This document shows positions 17,299 through 25,804 of a DNA stretch of 53,932 nt, in pieces. The notes beneath the pieces were generated by a model. It worked only from the letters and a program-made list of their open reading frames with translations. It had not been told where the DNA came from and searched no databases. Position 1 is the first letter of the stretch. Every line of letters starts with the position of its first letter. A program made the position numbers and the translations under genes. Source of the stretch: Candidatus Woesearchaeota archaeon (GTDB taxonomy: Archaea; Nanobdellota; Nanobdellia; Woesearchaeales; GCA-2686295); the NCBI GenBank assembly GCA_016784125.1, contig JADHVI010000005.1:1-53932 (forward strand). The letters run 5' to 3'.

Positions 17299-19479
17299 TT
17301 ATTCTGAATGGTCCTCGTCCGCCTTTAATCCTTTTCTTTGCCTAATTCTGGTTACTATAGTATGTTGTATTTCATCAGGTAATCTCTCAAAGTTCTGATC
17401 TACCAATGATGAGATTCCTCTTCCGCCTGTTGCGCTTCTCAATTCTGAGCTCATACCAAACATTTCTCCTACTGGGAGTTTACCTAAAACTATAACTGTT
17501 TCTCCTTCTTGCTTCATATCAATGAGTTGTCCTCTCTTATTAGCTATTAATTTGCTAATTTCGCCCATATATGCTATTGGAGCTTCAAATCTCATCGTTT
17601 GAATTGGTTCGTACAATGAAGGTTTGGCTTGAGACATTGCTCCTCTAATACCCATTCTAACTGCAGGATAAAACTGGGCTGGTCCTCTGTGGATTGCATC
17701 TTCGTGAAGCTTCATATCATTGATTGTTACTTTTATGTTTAAGCATGGTTCTCGAGCAATAGCTCCAGCTTTCATAACATCTTCAAACATATCCATAATC
17801 ATTTCAATAACTTCACCAATATGAACAATACCTCTTGTTCCATCGACTAAAATGTTTCCATTGAAGATATCTCTAACTTTTCTTGATTGTTTTGAATCCA
17901 TCCCGGCAGCTTCTAATGATTCCCATAGATCCATGTCTTTTTTCTTAATTCTGCCAGCAGGTATTTTGCCTTCTTTTATAGCTGTTTTAAGCTCTTCAGT
18001 GACAGGTTCTACAGTGAAATATAGTTTGTTATGTTTATTAGGAGATTTTCCTTCAAATGGAGCTCCACTTGGAGCAGTAATTGTCTCTCTATAAACAACA
18101 ATTGGAGCACTTGTTTGAATATCCAAATGTTTTGTATCCTTGATTCTATTTTCAATAATCTCCAAATGTAATTCTCCCATTCCACTCATCAAATACTCGC
18201 CAGTTTCCTGGTTAATGTAGATTTGTAATGATGGATCTTCCTTTGAAACCTGTACTAAGATTTTTGCTAAGTCAGGAAGATCAGCAGGATTCTTGGCCTC
18301 GATAGATTTTGTAATAACAGGCTCAAAAATATGAGTTATCTTCTCGAATGGCTCATCAGCTTCGTCTGTAATTGTTTCTCCAGGATAAGCATCTTTTAAG
18401 CCACCTAATCCAACAATGTTTCCTGATGGTACATTGTCAACGACCTCTCTTTTAGCACCATTATATACATATATTTGTTGTGATCTTAGAGCTGTTTTCC
18501 TAATATTCATATAAATCGGCATTCCTTTTTTCAATGTTCCAGAGAACAATCTTCCGGCTGCAATCTCTCCTGCTTGAGGATCAACAACTACTTTTACAAC
18601 TACAAAAGCCAATTTTCCATTAGGATTACAAGAAAGCAAACTTTTTCCTAAAGCTGATTCTTTGTCACCATGCCAAATCTTTGGAATTCTATATTTCTGT
18701 GCATCAACAGGATTTGGATGATGTTTAATAACGGCATTCAAAAGAACTTCATGTAATGGAGCTTTTTTCTTTAATTCAGTCCATGTTTCATTATCATAAG
18801 CATCAATTATTTCTTTGAAGCTAATGTTTTTCTTCTGCATATAATCTAAGCTCATAGCCCAGTTGTGAAATGCACTTCCGAAACAAACCGATCCATCCTG
18901 AACATTTACGGCCCACTTTGAACCATATTCTTCTTCAGCAATATCCTTAATTAACTTATTAACACTTGCTATGATTTTCATGAATCTCTCTTGCATAACT
19001 TCAGGAGTTAATTGAAGTTCTTTCATGAGTCTATCAACTTTGTTAATGAATAGAATTGGTTTAACTCTTTCTTTTAAAGCCTGTCTTAAAACAGTTTCTG
19101 TTTGTGGCATAATACCTTCAACAGCACAACAAAGAACGACTGCTCCATCAACTGCTCTCATGGCACGTGTAACATCGCCACCAAAGTCAACGTGACCTGG
19201 TGTATCCATTAAGTTGATTAAGAACTCTTTACCCTCACATGTATGAACCATGCTGACAGATGCAGAATCAATTGTGATTCCTCTAGTTTGTTCGTCTTCG
19301 TGAAAATCCAGAGCACATGCTTTTCCAGCAAGATCCTCTGACATCATACCTGCTCCTGCGAGCAAGTTATCCGATAAGGTTGTCTTACCGTGATCTATGT
19401 GTGCGCATATAGCAATATTTCTAATTTGTTCTGGCTTCTTCATGATTCTCATGACCTTATCAACCATCTTTTCTCCCAT
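17299..19479 (-). CDS. fusA: Translation elongation factor 2 (aEF-2)
   Basis: The 726-residue GTPase shows G1 (AHIDHGKTT), RGITIDS, G3 (DTPGHVDFGGD), G4 (NKVDR) and the domain IV loop LHEDAIHRGPAQFYPA, which keeps the histidine that becomes diphthamide. It drives translocation on the ribosome. The ATG at 19479 has a GAGG about 10 nt upstream. An internal ATG at 19467, preceded by GGGAG, is an alternative start that would remove four residues. The spacer upstream of EF-2 is almost pure A/T and probably holds its promoter. Confidence 0.98.
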   Translation of the reverse strand: MGEKMVDKVMRIMKKPEQIRNIAICAHIDHGKTTLSDNLLAGAGMMSEDLAGKACALDFHEDEQTRGITIDSASVSMVHTCEGKEFLINLMDTPGHVDFGGDVTRAMRAVDGAVVLCCAVEGIMPQTETVLRQALKERVKPILFINKVDRLMKELQLTPEVMQERFMKIIASVNKLIKDIAEEEYGSKWAVNVQDGSVCFGSAFHNWAMSLDYMQKKNISFKEIIDAYDNETWTELKKKAPLHEVLLNAVIKHHPNPVDAQKYRIPKIWHGDKESALGKSLLSCNPNGKLAFVVVKVVVDPQAGEIAAGRLFSGTLKKGMPIYMNIRKTALRSQQIYVYNGAKREVVDNVPSGNIVGLGGLKDAYPGETITDEADEPFEKITHIFEPVITKSIEAKNPADLPDLAKILVQVSKEDPSLQIYINQETGEYLMSGMGELHLEIIENRIKDTKHLDIQTSAPIVVYRETITAPSGAPFEGKSPNKHNKLYFTVEPVTEELKTAIKEGKIPAGRIKKKDMDLWESLEAAGMDSKQSRKVRDIFNGNILVDGTRGIVHIGEVIEMIMDMFEDVMKAGAIAREPCLNIKVTINDMKLHEDAIHRGPAQFYPAVRMGIRGAMSQAKPSLYEPIQTMRFEAPIAYMGEISKLIANKRGQLIDMKQEGETVIVLGKLPVGEMFGMSSELRSATGGRGISSLVDQNFERLPDEIQHTIVTRIRQRKGLKADEDHSE

Positions 19480-19533
19480 TTTTTTAATACCTCATATTTT
19501 TTATATTATTATTTTATTTTTTAATTTTGTATT

Positions 19534-19923
19534 TTATCTTTGAACTTTATCTTTGTGATCAATTCCGCCAGCAAGCTTGTTTCCATGTCTGTGTTTTTTG
19601 ACTTCATTAATTGGAAATCTTTTTTCGTATTCATTTAACGTATCTGTTAATGCAACTTCGGAATCAATATCAAGCAAATATGCAATTTTTAAAATTAAGT
19701 ATAATTGATCTCCAACAAAATCTTCAAATTCGTGTTTGTTTTCTTCAATGACTTTTTTCAAAGTTTCTGGATCGTTCACCCATTTAATTATACTCCATGC
19801 TTCTCCAACTTCTTCACACATATTCAGTAGAAAGTCTTTAATGCTCGCATATTCACTGGATCGGTTTTTACCCCAATCTCTTGCTTCATTAAATTCCTTT
19901 ACTTTATCTTGAAACTCTTTCAT
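19534..19923 (-). CDS. MazG-like nucleotide pyrophosphohydrolase
   Basis: The 129-residue all-alpha protein has the MazG/dUTPase-like metal motif: EEVGEAW (EExxE), then, after about 25 residues, FEDFVGDQLYLI with further acidic residues. Such enzymes hydrolyse nucleoside triphosphates to monophosphates and clear non-canonical nucleotides. Its ATG overlaps the adenylate kinase stop by 4 bp (ATGA), which implies translational coupling and a shared role in nucleotide balance. Confidence 0.8.
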   Translation of the reverse strand: MKEFQDKVKEFNEARDWGKNRSSEYASIKDFLLNMCEEVGEAWSIIKWVNDPETLKKVIEENKHEFEDFVGDQLYLILKIAYLLDIDSEVALTDTLNEYEKRFPINEVKKHRHGNKLAGGIDHKDKVQR

Positions 19924-20588
19924 TTGATTTCCTCTATAACATCAATTTTTCCTTCAAGATAGGCTTTGATTTGAGTTATTAGCTTTTCCCTGATTTCAGT
20001 TATGTTCTTATTGATCACAATCTCAACCAATAATCCATCATTTGTATAATGATCAATCAAAGGTTTTGTTTTTTCTCTGTAAACATCCAGTCTATTTTGA
20101 ATTGATTCTGGCTGATCATCTTTTCTTTGGAATAATTCTCCTCCACATTTATCGCAAATTCCTTCTTCTTTTGGAATTATGGATGCTGTGTTGAAGATTT
20201 TACTGCATTTCTTGCAAGTAATTCTGCCTGATAATCTTTGGATGATTACTTCATCATTTGCCTTAAAATTCAAGACATGAGTAATATCCACTAAATTCTT
20301 TAAGTGATTTGCCTGAACAAGATTTCTTGGAAAGCCATCCAAAATAAATCCTTTTTTACAATCGGATTCTGTGATTCTTTGTTCGATTAATTTGAGCATT
20401 AAATCATCGCCGACAAGTTCACCTTTCTCCATTATTTTTGCAAGTTCATTGCCTAAAGAGGTGCCTTTCTTTGTTTCTGCTCTCAATAGATCGCCTGTTG
20501 ATATATGTGGTATATTTAATACATCTGTAAGGACTTGTGCATACGTTCCTTTACCAACTCCGGGTGATCCTAAAAAGAGTAGTTTCAT
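19920..20588 (-). CDS. adk: Adenylate kinase, bacterial-type with zinc LID
   Basis: The 222-residue protein has the P-loop GSPGVGKGT (residues 7-15), the AMP-binding ISTGDLLRAE and GFPRN motifs, and a LID domain with four cysteines (CKKC and CDKC) typical of zinc-binding bacterial adenylate kinases. The family specific to many archaea (AdkA) looks different, so this form suggests an ancient transfer or a DPANN trait. It interconverts ATP, ADP and AMP. A GGTGA ribosome binding site precedes the ATG. It lies between ndk and the MazG-like gene. Confidence 0.95.
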   Translation of the reverse strand: MKLLFLGSPGVGKGTYAQVLTDVLNIPHISTGDLLRAETKKGTSLGNELAKIMEKGELVGDDLMLKLIEQRITESDCKKGFILDGFPRNLVQANHLKNLVDITHVLNFKANDEVIIQRLSGRITCKKCSKIFNTASIIPKEEGICDKCGGELFQRKDDQPESIQNRLDVYREKTKPLIDHYTNDGLLVEIVINKNITEIREKLITQIKAYLEGKIDVIEEIK

Positions 20589-20600
20589 ATCATTTCACCT

Positions 20601-21167
20601 TTACTTATTCTTCCTGTAATGGAGATGTGTTTCAACTCGGTCATATTTGTGAATTTCTTCAGGTTTAAACCAAATCTTTATTTCTTGTTTTGCTTCGTGT
20701 TTTTCTCCACTTGCATGAACAATAGTGATGATAGGTCTATCACTCACATTTGCAAGAGCGTAAGTGTCGTGAGAATAATCTCCTCTGATAGTTCCAGGTT
20801 GTGCTTCTTCAACATTTGTTGGTCCTGCAATTTTTCTAACAACATTAACTGCGTTATGACCTTCAACAACCATGCCAATAACTGGGTATAGCATCATATC
20901 TGACATTAGACCATCAACAATTTCTTGACCTGCTTTTTTCGGATCATAATTATCAGGATAACTCTTATTTTTTATGATTCCTTTTCCTTTTCTAATGAGC
21001 CATTCATCATCTTTTTGGTAATGTTCTTCAAGTTGTTTTTTACTTGCTGCAAGCATTTTCATACCTACAATTTTAAGTCCAACTTTTTCAAATCGCGTTA
21101 TGATTTCGCCTACAATTCCTCTTGCTACAGCGTCTGGTTTTAAAATAACTAGTGTTTGTTCGTTCAT
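20601..21167 (-). CDS. ndk: Nucleoside diphosphate kinase
   Basis: The protein begins NEQTLVILKPDAVARGIVGE and has the family helices (MMLYPVIGMVVEG, IRGDYSHDTYALANVSDRP). The phosphorylated histidine is probably the one in IVHASG. At 188 residues it is longer than the usual 140-150 because of an insertion around KGKGIIKNKSYPDNYDPKKAG and a longer C-terminus. It equilibrates NTP pools. The ATG at 21167 is chosen because GAGGTG at 21174-21179 is then its ribosome binding site; a GTG at 21176 would sit inside that site. It follows L24e as in the common archaeal order L7Ae-S28e-L24e-ndk. Confidence 0.95.
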   Translation of the reverse strand: MNEQTLVILKPDAVARGIVGEIITRFEKVGLKIVGMKMLAASKKQLEEHYQKDDEWLIRKGKGIIKNKSYPDNYDPKKAGQEIVDGLMSDMMLYPVIGMVVEGHNAVNVVRKIAGPTNVEEAQPGTIRGDYSHDTYALANVSDRPIITIVHASGEKHEAKQEIKIWFKPEEIHKYDRVETHLHYRKNK

Positions 21168-21178
21168 TTTATCCACCT

Positions 21179-21370
21179 CTATACCTTTTTACCTTCCTTA
21201 ACTTTATGGAATTCTCCAGTCCATTTGGTTGTTCTGGCTTTTCGACCTAGTTTTAGCATATTTAACTCACATTTATGACTGCAAAAATCTAGTATCTTGC
21301 CATCTTTCTTAATGTATTTTTTTCCGGTTCCTGGTGGAACTTTTTTCTTACAAAAATCGCATTGTGCCAT
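21179..21370 (-). CDS. rpl24e: 50S ribosomal protein L24e (eL24)
   Basis: The 63-residue protein has the zinc-binding layout of L24e: CDFCKKKVPPGTG, later FCSHKC, then a basic tail (KLGRKARTTKWTGEF). An AGGTGA ribosome binding site precedes the ATG. It sits between S28e and ndk in the L7Ae operon. Confidence 0.96.
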   Translation of the reverse strand: MAQCDFCKKKVPPGTGKKYIKKDGKILDFCSHKCELNMLKLGRKARTTKWTGEFHKVKEGKKV

Positions 21371-21380
21371 TCTAATTCAC

Positions 21381-21647
21381 CTATGAATTTCCTCTTCCAG
21401 CTCTATTGAGTGCTTGTGCTTCTATTTCTGTTTCTCTAAGCATCAATATATCGCCGATTTGGACAGGTCCTTTTACGTTTCTTCTGATGGTTTTGTTTTT
21501 ATCTCTGCCATCAAGGATTTTACATCTGACCTGGATAGCTTCTCCTCTTGTTCCGGTTCTGCCAACTATTTCATCGACTCTGCCTGGAACTGCGGATGAA
21601 AAGTTCACCTGTCCTTTTGTTTCTGATTTTGTTTCTTTTTCAGCCAT
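21381..21647 (-). CDS. rps28e: 30S ribosomal protein S28e (eS28)
   Basis: The 88-residue protein contains the S28e core: [38 protein letters not shown] and the conserved end LRETEIEA. A polar N-terminal extension precedes the core. The ATG at 21647 is preferred over the GTG at 21653, which overlaps the AGGTG ribosome binding site. It is 9 bp downstream of the L7Ae gene. Confidence 0.95.
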   Translation of the reverse strand: MAEKETKSETKGQVNFSSAVPGRVDEIVGRTGTRGEAIQVRCKILDGRDKNKTIRRNVKGPVQIGDILMLRETEIEAQALNRAGRGNS

Positions 21648-21655
21648 TTTCACAC

Positions 21656-21958
21656 CTATAATTGTTTAACGATGTCTTTTGCTTCTCCTTCTTGGATAAT
21701 AGCAATTGCGGCTGTTCCAACAGGTAGACCTGCTGCAGCACCTAATTGTTCTTTACTGTCTACATCCACGTATTTGATGCCTTTTTCTTTGCATAGCAAA
21801 GGTAAATGCATGATGATTTCTGGTGGTTGAACATCTTTTGCTGCTATTACTAATTTAGGAGTTCCTCTCTCGATTTCCTTTGTAACTTCGTTACATCCTT
21901 TCTTTATTTTGCCTGTTTTAGTGGCAAGTTCTACTGCTTCATATATTTTTTCCGACAT
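21656..21958 (-). CDS. rpl7ae: Ribosomal protein L7Ae (eL8), kink-turn RNA-binding protein
   Basis: The 100-residue protein has the L7Ae core: [20 protein letters not shown] (RNA contact), [21 protein letters not shown], and [16 protein letters not shown]7Ae binds kink-turns in rRNA, box C/D and H/ACA guide RNAs and RNase P RNA. The start is set at the ATG 21958 because GGAGG lies 9 nt upstream; a longer reading to 21982 would run through that site. It is the first gene of the L7Ae-S28e-L24e-ndk-adk-MazG unit and has a long leader of about 135 nt. Confidence 0.95.
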   Translation of the reverse strand: MSEKIYEAVELATKTGKIKKGCNEVTKEIERGTPKLVIAAKDVQPPEIIMHLPLLCKEKGIKYVDVDSKEQLGAAAGLPVGTAAIAIIQEGEAKDIVKQL

Positions 21959-22126
21959 TTTGTTTTTCCTCCAGAAAAACAAAGCTCAAAAATCTTCGAT
22001 TTTTGTTGTTTTGCTTTTCTCAATATGTTTTCTAGGAGATACTTAAGAATTAAGCACCTCATTCAGCTCATTTCTGAGCGTCATTAATCACTGGTATGTT
22101 TGTGGAAATCTGAACCGTTTATAAAG
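21959..22126 (-). promoter_or_regulatory. L7Ae promoter and structured 5' leader
   Basis: The TATA box CTTTATAAAC (22117-22126) predicts transcription start near 22095. The leader holds four inverted repeats: GCTCA-GAAA-TGAGC (22066-22079, GNRA tetraloop), CTTAA-TTC-TTAAG further down, CAAAAATC-N3-GATTTTTG (21987-22005), and GTTTTTC-N5-GAAAAAC (21962-21980), whose loop contains the ribosome binding site. The first hairpin is flanked by AATGAC and CTGA, as in box C/D kink-turns. Confidence 0.55.
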
Positions 22127-22170
22127 ATTACGCTATATGTTTTTCACCAACCAGTAACAAAAACCGAAAT

Positions 22171-22198
22171 ATTTATATACTGTAACTACCGTATAGTT
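22171..22198 (+). promoter_or_regulatory. Promoter of the unknown-PBP gene pair
   Basis: TATA box ATTTATATA (22171-22179) lies 29 nt upstream of the ATG at 22204. Between them AACTA-N5-TAGTT (22184-22198) is an inverted repeat near the expected transcription start. The gene is probably leaderless. Confidence 0.55.
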
Positions 22199-22203
22199 AT
22201 AAA

Positions 22204-23238
22204 ATGGTGGCTTTTATTTTTAATAAGAAGAAAAAGTTTCAAAGACAAGTAGAGAATATACTCGCTGATTATGTGTTTTTGACTCAAAAAGGGCCCGACA
22301 CATTCTCAGAATTAAATCAAAGTATAACAGAAGAGACGAGATCACATTTAGAAGCAGTAAAAATAAAGAGAATAAAAAGCCTTATAGACGGCATAAATTG
22401 GGCTGACTATCATCAACCACGAGAAATGACTACTTTTTTAGAAGATGCAGTTGCAAATTTCAGAACAAATGATTCAAATTCATACAAATCTATCGTCGGA
22501 ATGTTATCAATAACTGATAATCCTGTGGAAGTTTATCTATTAACAAAGAAACTTGAAAAAGGAGCATTACCTCATGACCGAACCCTAATGCAAACAAGAA
22601 GTTCAGAAGTTTCTTTCTACAATAGGTTAAGAGAAACATTATCAAAAAGCGGTGCAATATCAGACTTAATCAAAGAAAAAAAGATTTGTGCTCCTGATGA
22701 TCTTTCCTGGATGGAACTAGCACAACTCAATTACAATCAAATGTCTAACGATCAATCGTTTAAACACCTCAAAGACTACATAGGTAGAGAAAGAGGAATC
22801 ATATCAACGCAAGGGGGAGAGACTGCAGTAGGAATGCTGTATAAGAATCTATTCTGGGACAACGACCTTGACGGAGTATTCTTCCAATATATGCCTGAAT
22901 TGAGCCACCAATTCGATCAGGCAATGAAAAATGTTGTATTGGCTTCTTCTAATATTGAAGAAGCTGATGCAAATATTTTCCAAACATACAAATCATTTTT
23001 TCAAAGTATGTTAACTGTGGCAGAACAATCAATCACATATCAAGAAAATAACGCTGATAACATAGCAGAAATACCCTTCAGGCCTGGTTTAACTGAGGTT
23101 GCAAAGGCTGTTGGATTAGAAGATGAATTGAAACGAACATACACACCCCATATTATTCAATTAAAAAAACAAGGAGATGTAGAATTAGCAGAACAATTTG
23201 AATATGCACTTGGAATAAACATATCGCTAGTAGGTTAA
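22204..23238 (+). CDS. Unknown 344-residue protein paired with PBP1A-like gene
   Basis: No family is recognised. It is predicted soluble and mostly helical, with a basic N-terminus (FNKKKKFQRQ) and no signal peptide or membrane helix. Possible repeat-like helices lie around residues 95-130 and 240-300. The stop codon is followed after 1 bp by the ATG of the penicillin-binding protein gene, so the two are almost certainly co-transcribed. A cytoplasmic partner or regulator of the enzyme is the natural guess, but nothing in the sequence proves it. Confidence 0.7.
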   Translation: MVAFIFNKKKKFQRQVENILADYVFLTQKGPDTFSELNQSITEETRSHLEAVKIKRIKSLIDGINWADYHQPREMTTFLEDAVANFRTNDSNSYKSIVGMLSITDNPVEVYLLTKKLEKGALPHDRTLMQTRSSEVSFYNRLRETLSKSGAISDLIKEKKICAPDDLSWMELAQLNYNQMSNDQSFKHLKDYIGRERGIISTQGGETAVGMLYKNLFWDNDLDGVFFQYMPELSHQFDQAMKNVVLASSNIEEADANIFQTYKSFFQSMLTVAEQSITYQENNADNIAEIPFRPGLTEVAKAVGLEDELKRTYTPHIIQLKKQGDVELAEQFEYALGINISLVG

Positions 23239-23239
23239 A

Positions 23240-25804
23240 ATGGAATTCATAAAAAAATCACTAATAACAATTGAGATTATCGCTGCTTTAGGTATGGGTG
23301 GTGCTGTAGCAACTTATAATTGGGGTGGTGATTTAATGCTTGCAGCAGATAAAGCAGGCAAATTCAAGAAAGAGGGATTTTTATGGAACCAAGTTGAAGC
23401 GAAAAATCAATTAGAATCAATTGTTACTAATGGAGGATCTGCAGGTAATGATAATCCTGAAAACGAAGGAAGATGGTTTCCAAGTATATTTGCACTAGAC
23501 AAACTTGCAGAACAAAATTCTGAAAGAAATATTGTTGCATATGATACTAAAGGAAGAGAAATTGGAACTGTAAGATCCAACCATAAATATCATTCATTAC
23601 AAGATTTTTCACCAATGCTCAGAAATGCAGTAATAACTTTTGAAGATCATAAATTCTTAGATCATAGTGGTGTCAGCCCAAAGTCCAAGCTCAGAGCTTT
23701 AATTAAAGACATTAAAGAACGTTCATGGGTAGAGGGTGGAAGCACAATGACAGAACAATTAGCAAAACAATTCTATACAGAAAATGGTGGTGGGGCTGTA
23801 AAGAAAGTATCTAGAAAAATAAAAGAATCACTGACTGCATTAGAACTTGAAGAACATTATTCCAAATCAGAGATATTTGAGATGTACATGAATATTTGTC
23901 CTTTTCCTAACGGAACTAGAGGATATGGAGATGCTGCACAAGATCTTTTTGGAAAGAACGCAAGCGATTTAACCTTGGCCGAAGCAACATACTTGTCAGT
24001 CATACCTAACCAACCTGGAGCCACACCTTATACAGAAAATGGAAGACAAGTTATACAAAGAAAACAGGAAATAGTGCTTAAAAAAATAAGAGATAAAGGT
24101 CAAATATCTCAAAGACAAGTAGATGATGCTATTAGAGAAACACAAGGTTTCAACATTACTAAGAAAACATATGTTGATACAGACTACGAAGATGTTCTTA
24201 ATTTTATTAACAGACAATTCATGGAAGTAACAGGCGAACATGGGTCACTTAATACAAACATGGATTTCTTGAATAATCAATCAGCAATTAGACAAATTGG
24301 AGGTTTTATTAGATTATACACAACTATAGATTTGGATATAGTTAATGATCTGAGAAGAAATGTTAATACTCAAAAAGGTTTTCGTGAAGGGGAACAATTT
24401 GGGTATATTGTTTTAGATGCAAAAGGAAAAATTAGAGGTGTCTACGAACAAGCAGGTATAGGAGATAAAAGCCCAATCGTTGTAGAACGGTATCAAACAG
24501 GTTCATCATTATTCAAACCATTCATATTTGCAACATCATTGGATGAAGAATTAATAACACCTTATACAAAAATAAACGACATGGGAGTGGCACCGGTTGT
24601 GTTTAGGAAAGGTAAGCCCGTAGGTGTTACATTCACAGATCCAGTAGGTGAACCATGGAGTGTTAGTAATGCTATACAAGGTAGCGATTTTCTTAAAACA
24701 CAGAATGCTATTATGTATCATCTTCCCAAATCAAATAATATTATTGCAGCTCACTTAATGATGTCTTTAAACAGCCCTGGTCGTCCATCACCAAGAATAA
24801 TTAAACAATTTTTAGATCATCAAGGCGTAGAAATCCTTGATTATAAAGATAAAGCAGTATCTTCAGTACTAGGAACATTTGTAGAATCTCCAGAAGAAGT
24901 AGCATATGGCTTCATGGTATTTAATGATGGAAATCTGATTAAAGATCCTACAGAACAAGCTTCATTAATTTTTAATAGAATTAACATTAATGGAACAGTC
25001 ACAGATTATGAAAATGATCAAATTGAAGTTGTTCAAATGCTCAAACCTGAAAACTTAAAATATTTGCAGGCTGCATTATGGTTACAACAAAGTAAATTCC
25101 AAACAAATGGACAACAAATATTTGATATGTGGGGAAAATCAGGAACAACACAAACAATCTATGATGGATCAAAGAAAAATATTGGTTGGAAGAATCTATC
25201 AGTTGCAAATGATGAATATGGAAGATTGGTTGTAACGGGATTTGCAAAGGGACATGGTAAGGGATCAAGAGATTCTGGTGGAGGAATGCATGATGGAATC
25301 ATGGGTGCTTGTGTAATATCCTGGGGAGAAACAGGAGATAGAGATTTATATGCTCGTACAGTTGCCGAAGTTAATCCTCAAAGTACAAAGGTTAGACAGT
25401 CTCAACTTGCAGCTCAAACTAAAGATGCCAAGCCTATAATTAAACAAGATTTAGATACAGTCATTAAGAATTATGAAAAATTAAATATGGCACTTGCATC
25501 TGAGACAAAGAAAGATTATGTTTTGTTTGGTGGAACCAAAGTTTCAATCAATAATGAATTCTATGGTATCCTCAGTCAAATATCCTTGAATTTAGCACCT
25601 GAAAGTAGAGATGATTATATTAATGCATTGAACCACTTGCATTCGGGAGTTTCAACAAAGAAGAGAATTTGGACTTATGATATTGGAGATGTACTAAAAG
25701 ATCTTTCTAAAGCAGAAACGACTCAAAGAGCAAATGGTTCGGATACAGCTGCAGACAGTATACAGATAGTTAGAAAATATTTTGCCGAGAATTTTGCTAA
25801 TTAA
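23240..25804 (+). CDS. Class A penicillin-binding protein (GT51 glycosyltransferase plus transpeptidase)
   Basis: The 854-residue protein has a short cytoplasmic N-terminus and one membrane anchor (about residues 7-28). The GT51 domain shows all family motifs: FEDHKFLDHSG with catalytic Glu135, GGSTMTEQLAKQ (167-178), RKIKESLTALELE with Glu196, GYGDAAQDLFGK (229-240), and LTLAEATYLSVIPNQP (244-259). The transpeptidase domain has SxxK at Ser423-Lys426 (GSSLFKP), SxN at 498-500 (KSNN) and KSG-T at 633-636 (WGKSGTT). In bacteria such proteins polymerise lipid II and cross-link peptidoglycan outside the membrane. The C-terminal 200 residues have no recognised match. Flanking genes are archaeal, and a convergent cis-prenyltransferase gene ends 1 bp away. 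Confidence 0.92.
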   Translation: MEFIKKSLITIEIIAALGMGGAVATYNWGGDLMLAADKAGKFKKEGFLWNQVEAKNQLESIVTNGGSAGNDNPENEGRWFPSIFALDKLAEQNSERNIVAYDTKGREIGTVRSNHKYHSLQDFSPMLRNAVITFEDHKFLDHSGVSPKSKLRALIKDIKERSWVEGGSTMTEQLAKQFYTENGGGAVKKVSRKIKESLTALELEEHYSKSEIFEMYMNICPFPNGTRGYGDAAQDLFGKNASDLTLAEATYLSVIPNQPGATPYTENGRQVIQRKQEIVLKKIRDKGQISQRQVDDAIRETQGFNITKKTYVDTDYEDVLNFINRQFMEVTGEHGSLNTNMDFLNNQSAIRQIGGFIRLYTTIDLDIVNDLRRNVNTQKGFREGEQFGYIVLDAKGKIRGVYEQAGIGDKSPIVVERYQTGSSLFKPFIFATSLDEELITPYTKINDMGVAPVVFRKGKPVGVTFTDPVGEPWSVSNAIQGSDFLKTQNAIMYHLPKSNNIIAAHLMMSLNSPGRPSPRIIKQFLDHQGVEILDYKDKAVSSVLGTFVESPEEVAYGFMVFNDGNLIKDPTEQASLIFNRININGTVTDYENDQIEVVQMLKPENLKYLQAALWLQQSKFQTNGQQIFDMWGKSGTTQTIYDGSKKNIGWKNLSVANDEYGRLVVTGFAKGHGKGSRDSGGGMHDGIMGACVISWGETGDRDLYARTVAEVNPQSTKVRQSQLAAQTKDAKPIIKQDLDTVIKNYEKLNMALASETKKDYVLFGGTKVSINNEFYGILSQISLNLAPESRDDYINALNHLHSGVSTKKRIWTYDIGDVLKDLSKAETTQRANGSDTAADSIQIVRKYFAENFAN

